Assembly: GCA_031772625.1 (NCBI GenBank)
Contig: CM062810.1
Span: forward strand, 454,093,731 to 454,157,730
Source: Pinus tabuliformis
Lineage: Eukaryota; Streptophyta; Pinopsida; Pinales; Pinaceae
DNA length: 64,000 bases
Reading direction: 5' to 3'
Each line of letters opens with the position of its first letter. Within the stretch, counting starts at the first letter, position 1. The notes below the pieces were generated by a model. The model did not search any database, was not told where the DNA came from, and worked only from the letters and a program-made list of their open reading frames with translations. A program made the position numbers and the translations under genes. Positions 58,301 through 64,000 of this stretch are shown one piece after another.

Positions 58301-59723
58301 TTCGAACACTTGGAATACAATGGCACCCCACAAACTCCTCCTGATATGGGGCATCATTCCCACCTTCACATACCAGATCAAGTCCCTCCATCACATATGC
58401 TTGGGGGTAGTATCCCATGCTTGGGGGCATGATGACCCCCCTTAGCCACATTCTCACTTGATTAACATAATCCTTAGCCTATACCCCACCGATATAGGTA
58501 TGGTCGATTATCCTTTCATTACTTGGATAGTTTGTGCTAACGACCTTTTCGACGAGCCATATACACATTACATATCGTAGATGTTTGATACCATATTTTC
58601 AAATATTCTAATCTACATCATACCACATTTACCATCTGGTCCCCATGATAGACTTGATGGGCAGGGATGATCCAAGAACTTCTCTAGTAGTTCATTCTTG
58701 TGTTCCTTTATTACCTTTATTCTTCATCAGGAACCATTTTTCCAAGAAGCAGTAATGCCATCCTTAGACAAGTAAGGTCATCTACGTGAAAGTTGCAGAT
58801 CCTGATTCTGATGGTCAGTTTATATGCTATGATCTCCAAAAGATTTATGACCTTCTCCTCTTCTCCAAATTCTCCACATCTCACTATGCAAATGAATTGG
58901 ATTTGGAGGCAAAAAACCCTTTTACAGGAAAAACCCTAGTTTTTCCATCTCCCATTGTGAACAACCCATAGCTCCGCTTGAAAAACTATTAGAAGCATTC
59001 GAAAGCCCTTACCGAATTCTATAATGGGTCTCTCTTTGTTTTTGTTAATTTGACACTTCACACGGAAACCATTTTTTCCATGAAGTTTCACTTTGTCACC
59101 CTTTAAAATTGCATCTCTTCATTTGTGCCACCCATTCTCTAGTACCACTTTAACTTTACAATGGTTGAATCTTGTGTCAATTTTCATCATGAGTAACCAT
59201 CATTTACTCATGTTTTTATTTTCCCCACCAGGCCTCCCCCATGTGGCAACATCATCGAGTCACCCTTGTTTAGAGCATCTGAGATGTGTCACCCTTGTAC
59301 TTATGGAGTCTTTTCTAAGTCCACATTGTGTCCCGTTACAATGTTTCATTCGTCATCATGTCACAGTTCTTCCATTTTACTCATATTTCACCTCTAGTCC
59401 TTCTACTTCACTTTGTTGAACCCACGTTTGAGTCATTGACCATCCACTTGAGATTCGATTTAGCCACTACTAGGTTAAACGTTTTTATTATGCTCTAACA
59501 AGGGAAGTTGTCAGTCTGCTATACATCATATTTCCTTCCATCATCATCCCTGGTGTCAGTTCATCAGCCACTATGTTATATTCCCTCATGCCTTTTTTGA
59601 GGATTCCTCATTACCTGAACTCTGGCGGGCTCTCTTATGTCAACCTCAGCACATTTATTCTAGAAGAGTAGTTTAGAGGGCAGTGTACCCTAGTTCTAGC
59701 TTCCATATTTGTTTGGTGTCTTC
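55310..59723 (+). mobile_element. Tat-B piece 2, protease, linker and 3' region
   Basis: Resumes Tat-B after the chromovirus. A Tat-type protease lies at about 55690-56150 (IIDEGASTYVIADSVWKKIG, then DIEVIDAPLNYNILLDCSYTY), closely similar in style to Tat-A's VVDAPLDYNLLLGRSW. A zinc-knuckle-like CALCDVV segment is near 56860, an unrecognised His/Pro-rich region lies at about 56920-57150, and the DDMH-type linker is at about 57240-57640. From 57650 to 59685 comes sequence shared with piece 1, including a conserved Pro-rich block near 58200-58430, but no RT or integrase. Confidence 0.72.
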
Positions 59724-60790
59724 TGGAAGTGTAATCTACAATGTATTTTGGTCATATGATTTTCTACTAACGCTCATACGTATGGGGGCAATCTATTATC
59801 AACAAAAAATGATCACCTAGCCATTTCTAGCTAGGTGGATCGAAATACATCATGCAGATATAATTTTACCATAGTAAAATCACTTTCACTGTGGAAAATA
59901 ATTTAGCAAATCACTTTTATTAAATTATTTTATGATTTAAAGAAAAAAAACCCATGATAATAATTAAATAAATAGTTATTTATTTAATTTTCTCTAGAAA
60001 CTATTATTAAATCATTATTTAATAATTATTCCTTGTCACATTTGACCAAATCCCTTTGGAATATTTAAATAAATCATTATTTATTTGAATTTCATTATTT
60101 CTATTATTAGAATAATTATTAACTCACTATTTAATAATTATTTTGATTTCACACCTTTCTTGTTTCTCACAAAATAGTTAATAAATCATTTTATTTGTTA
60201 ATTATCTCTAAATAAAAGAATTTAACCATTTTAAATTCTTTTTCCCTCACCAATTAATATAATAAAGTATTCCAAGTAGTTAGATTTGAATTTGGTAAAT
60301 AATATTTTATTTTTCTCCATTTTGAGATTAACTCCATGCTTTTCTATATAAATAGGGTTTTTCCTTCATTCGTGACCATGATCATTATCATCGTTAACAT
60401 TATCGCCATTTTCATGAGCTCCCATTTGAGTTCTTCACTTTGTTTGGGTTTTTCACATGATTGAGAGAGGGAATTCTATTTCTAAAGCACCAAGGATATC
60501 GAAGGACCCATCCCATGAATGGGGACATATAGACCAATCTGTAGATCTCCTTCACCAGGTGTTATCAATAAAGATTTATTCATTTAAAATTGTCCTTCCA
60601 AGTGGGTTATTATTGTGGATACATTATTTTGTTGTTATTTGTTTTAGATCTTGTTTTCCTTTACTACATATGTTCCATTTGTATTGTAGATCTAGAATGA
60701 TAGAAGATATCAAATTGTTGTTAGGGTCACCTGTCACCTAGTGACTTAACTGAGGATTTTTGGTACACCTTCCAGGAATTTTCACACTAA
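59686..60790 (+). repeat. Probable 3' LTR of Tat-B (or a solo LTR)
   Basis: A purine-rich GAGTAGTTTAGAGGGCAG runs into TGTACC, an LTR-like start. A TATATAAATAGG promoter lies at 60345-60356 and an AATAAA polyadenylation signal at 60567-60572, in the order U3-R-U5 on the plus strand. The end near 60790 (CACTAACA) is the last base before E-like sequence resumes. I could not find a matching partner LTR or a TSD. Confidence 0.45.
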
Positions 60791-61608
60791 CAACAAGTTA
60801 GTCTATAACCTACTCATCAAAAACATATAAAATAATCCTCAAGTTATCTAATATAAAACAACAATAGAAATGTATACATCCACATGCTACTATCATTCTT
60901 GACTACCCAACACATGTGCATATGACTATACTAATCAACTATCATCTATTATGTATGTAACCATAACATTAAAAGACATGTACATAAACCTAATGCATAT
61001 AAAAATCCTTAACTTACATACTTGCATTCCAAACATACCATACCTGTATGATCATTTGCTCAGACCCCAAAGTCTAATGTTGCAACCTCATTTTGATGAT
61101 CTGCATCTCCTGCCCTATCTCAGTGAACACATTAGCATTATAACATACGAATATCATCATAATGGTCTAATTGCATACAATGACTTCACAAGGAATGTTT
61201 GACCTACTGTTCATGCATAACTATAACCAAGACCAAACATGCATAACAATTGCATATAGACATATAACAAATGAGTAAAAACCATATAACATCATTCTAG
61301 CTAGAGTCCAGTCATCAATGCATGAACATAGCAACTATACAAACCATTACCTTATGCATGAAAACAACAACCACATCATGTGCACTGGACAATATGTGAA
61401 CATTAACGTGCATAACAATGCATAATCAACCATACACACATGAAGACAAACTCCGTTAAAACACCTTCAACCTTCACATGGTGACATCACTACAACCATG
61501 ATCAACACCATACAAATGCAACATGCACATGGACTACAAGCATAAGAAATTCATATGCAACTGACATGAATGCATGATCAACACATAGACTGAGAAGAGC
61601 GCAACCAT
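60791..61608 (-). mobile_element. Element E interior, 5' half
   Basis: Non-coding, rich in CATGCATA and ACATAT words like the other E part (14703-19117). It ends at E's PBS. The boundary with Tat-B is approximate. Confidence 0.5.
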
Positions 61609-61620
61609 GCTCTGATACCA
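61609..61620 (-). other. Element E primer binding site
   Basis: The minus strand reads TGGTATCAGAGC, matching initiator-Met tRNA, three bases from the LTR end. Confidence 0.92.
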
Positions 61621-61623
61621 CTT

Positions 61624-63769
61624 TGTAACACCCTCCTCCCACATTTACCCAAGAAACAAGCTAGCCAAGGTAAATATGCAATGAGATGCCAATATGATAA
61701 GACTCAACCTCCTAGGTAACCTTAAGGAAATGGAGTTGAAAAAAAAAAAACCTTACAGACCTCCTTGAGGTGCTTCAGGACCCCCGAGAGCTAATCCACC
61801 ACTCCAGGTGCCCAACCCCTAAGTTAACCTAACATTTCAATGAATTAAACCCAAATTCGCTCCCATAACAAGGCATGCATGAGAAATGAACCCTATAGTC
61901 ACTCCCACAATGCCTGCAAGGGAGAGACTGTAATCTCTTTCAGCCAATTTTGTGTTGGAGACTGCAATTTTAAGCCACTTTTCCGGGGCTAGTCTCCAAA
62001 ACAATCCCTATAACTTGATGAGACTTTACAAGACAATACATGAGACCAAGGAAAATCCTCTAACACAAAAATTGATCAAGGGCTTGACCTAACCAAGCCT
62101 AACCATGACAGTCATTTTTTCAAACACTTAGTAAATGTGCAACCTACAGGTGTAAATAGCAAATCTAAGCATAGGGGTCTCATACTTATCTGAGATTCTC
62201 CATGAAGAATTGTTTAATTATCACTTTATCTATCATTCCATCCATTAGGTAATAGATAAATTGTTGATTCATTTAGAAGTAAAAACATGGTGAAAGCCAT
62301 ACATAGTTTCTATCATAAAACACATACATAACCAACATAATAACAACAAAAATAATCACGAATGTACAACCATATAGACCACATATAATCCATCAAAATT
62401 CTCATAGAAATACAAGGATAAATAACCTTTCATTAATGATGCAAAATCCAAACCTGGGATGGGACTTCCACGTTCCTCGTAACCGTAGAATGGCTGCGCC
62501 GAATCTCTCTTTAGCCATTCACCCCTGTGCCATATTCCAAGCATGAATGAGGGACATCATAGAACAAATCAATAAAAACCATCGGGGGCTTCTAGATACC
62601 ATCCACCTAAACCCATAAACCAGTGATTCCACCTCACATTCAGACGTCACCAAAACCATCATCCGATTGGTCTCAATCCCAACCTTCTAGGTCTCCAGAG
62701 TGTTTGTTCCAACCTAGATCTCAGGACTAGTAACTAAACCCATGGCTACTGCTAGGGTCCAGAGAATTTTTCCAGCCAAGGCTCAAGGAACAGTAACTCA
62801 GCTCTCAACCATTGTCGGGATTCTAGAGCATTTGTCCAACCAAGGCTTCTAAAACTAGTAACTCAACCCACCAAGGGCTTCCAAAGCATTTGTCCAACCA
62901 AGGCTCCGAGGACTAGTAACTCAACCCAATTTGTTACAGAGCTTCCAAAGATTTTGTCCAACCAAAGCTTCCAGGACTAGCAACTCAACCCAAGCCATTA
63001 TAGGGCTTCCAGAGTGTTTGTCCGACCAATGCTTCCAAGAACTAATAACTACACCCAAGGTAAGGAAACATGAGAACCAACCAAAACAAAACAAGGAAAT
63101 AAACCCACAATATCCATGGCTATCTGGGAAATGGCAAGGCTAGGTAAATCCAGACAATCCTCCATGTGAGTGACATATCATAACTAAGAAACCACATGCA
63201 TATTCCATGCATGCCAAAACTAGTGATGAAAACATACATGTAACCTGATACCAACAAGAAGAACCCACTATAGTTGCTAATCCCGATTCCCTATTGCACT
63301 TTATTTCTCTTCCTTTTCCTTCTTGCTCAAAAAATCCAAGTATTCCACACTCTCCAAGAGCGCTCCAAGAAAATTCTAAATCTCCAAGAGTATGAAAGAG
63401 AGATAGAATAATGAGAGAGATCCAACATTGAACTAACCAAGTCTTTCCCACTAATCCTCATAAGCCTTTTTATTAATGAGGCCTCTAATTTCATCATTTT
63501 CCATTATTTTCCTTCATTATCCTCCTCACATGCATCCTGTGACCTTTCACCTCCATTTTCTCCTAATTTCCATTATTTTCATAAATAAAATGCCAATTAA
63601 TGCCTCATGCCTTTCCAAAGCCTTCGCCATTGTCTTTTCTAATTTCGTTAGCCATAATAAATCAAATCAACACCCACTAGGATGTTTTCCCCACCATTCA
63701 ACGTGGAATATGTGTCCCATCACTGTGGCCTTATATATTTTTACATGGATTTTTACCAAGGTTGTTACA
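61624..63769 (-). repeat. Element E 5' LTR (2,146 bp)
   Basis: The ends TGTAACA and TGTTACA form a TG...CA inverted pair and the left end abuts the PBS. The right 663 bp match 14035-14702. A minus-strand TATA-like TTAATAAAAAGG lies at about 63464-63475. The LTR contains the tandem repeat at 62690-63057. Confidence 0.88.
62690..63057. repeat. Six tandem units of about 55-64 bp within E's LTR
   Basis: Units contain CCAGAG or CCAAAG, then TTTGTCCAACCAAGGCT, then GGACTAGTAACTCAACCCA with variations. They start near 62693, 62756, 62816, 62871, 62930 and 62993. Confidence 0.85.
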
Positions 63770-64000
63770 GCCATGCTGACACATTGAATTCATATTTTAG
63801 ATTATGCTACATGGATTGTGGTTCCTTCACTTGTTTTAGTAATGTGTACAGGTTCTAATTATAGCACTTGGATCTAGAGTTGGAACTTACAATCAAGGAG
63901 GAAATGAAGGCTTGCTACGTATTCTAGGTAGGTTTCTTTCCCATTTTATAATTTCTCTAAGGGAAAGTCAATTCTTTTTGACTTATGTGGTTTTAGATCA
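63770..64000. other. Flank of element E, nothing recognised
   Basis: About 230 bp outside the E LTR with no gene or repeat that I can identify. GCCAT (63770-63774) would be E's TSD, whose partner lies left of the window. Confidence 0.4.

Noticed and set aside
60457-60741. 94-residue frame
   Set aside because: It overlaps the R/U5-like part of an LTR with the polyadenylation signal inside it; no known domain.
62690-63057. Regular repeats that might suggest a CRISPR array
   Set aside because: The 55-64-bp units are directly adjacent with degenerate copies and no unique spacers; they lie in an LTR of a plant element.

Overview
The window looks like intergenic DNA of a seed plant with a very large, slowly turning-over genome. 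A gymnosperm such as a conifer is my best guess, inferred from the deep nesting of old LTR retrotransposons and the absence of any host gene; the sequence does not prove it. I found no intact host protein gene, rRNA, functional tRNA or CRISPR array. Almost all of the 64 kb can be assigned to LTR retrotransposons or their non-autonomous relatives, placed inside one another like nested dolls. Several nesting steps are supported by 5-bp target-site duplications (TSDs) that I could read directly.

Layout, outermost first. (1) Element E, minus strand, supplies the frame. Its 5' LTR is 61624-63769, its PBS 61609-61620, its 3' LTR remnant 14035-14702, and its non-coding, repeat-rich interior survives as 14703-19117 and about 60791-61608. 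(2) Tat-A, minus strand, is a giant Ty3/gypsy Tat/Ogre-like element occupying 1-14034 and running off the left edge. It sits inside E's 3' LTR. It has a Q/P-rich gag, PR, RT-RNH, INT, a second RNase H downstream of INT, and an antisense accessory gene with its own promoter-like sequence in the 3' region. (3) Tat-B, plus strand, is a Tat-related gag-PR element without visible pol. It is present as a 3' piece (19276-26850) followed by a longer piece (34064-59723 and a probable LTR to 60790), with everything in between inserted into it.

Inside Tat-B lie: a Tork/Tnt1-like Ty1/copia element (21475-26407, minus, TSD TGACC); a large non-autonomous element coding for a coiled-coil plus G-patch protein (26851-34063, plus, TSD CTTAG/CTCAG), which itself holds a 1.28-kb internally deleted chromovirus (29690-30967, minus, TSD TACAC); and a chromodomain-bearing Ty3/gypsy chromovirus (36702-55309, plus, TSD CAACT). 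The 5' LTR of that chromovirus is split by a 12.8-kb gag-only element with 3.1-kb LTRs (36756-49521, plus, TSD ACCCC).

LTR-LTR differences, counted by eye over parts of each pair, follow the nesting: about 11% for E, 10-15% for the G-patch element, about 7% for the copia element, and about 3% for both chromovirus copies and the gag-only element. The most unusual content is the gag-only element, whose coding stretch ends in a membrane-anchor-like segment; the G-patch element, whose LTRs also contain a tRNA-like unit; and Tat-A, with its displaced second RNase H, antisense gene and recurrent GC-rich modules, one of which folds into a strong hairpin.
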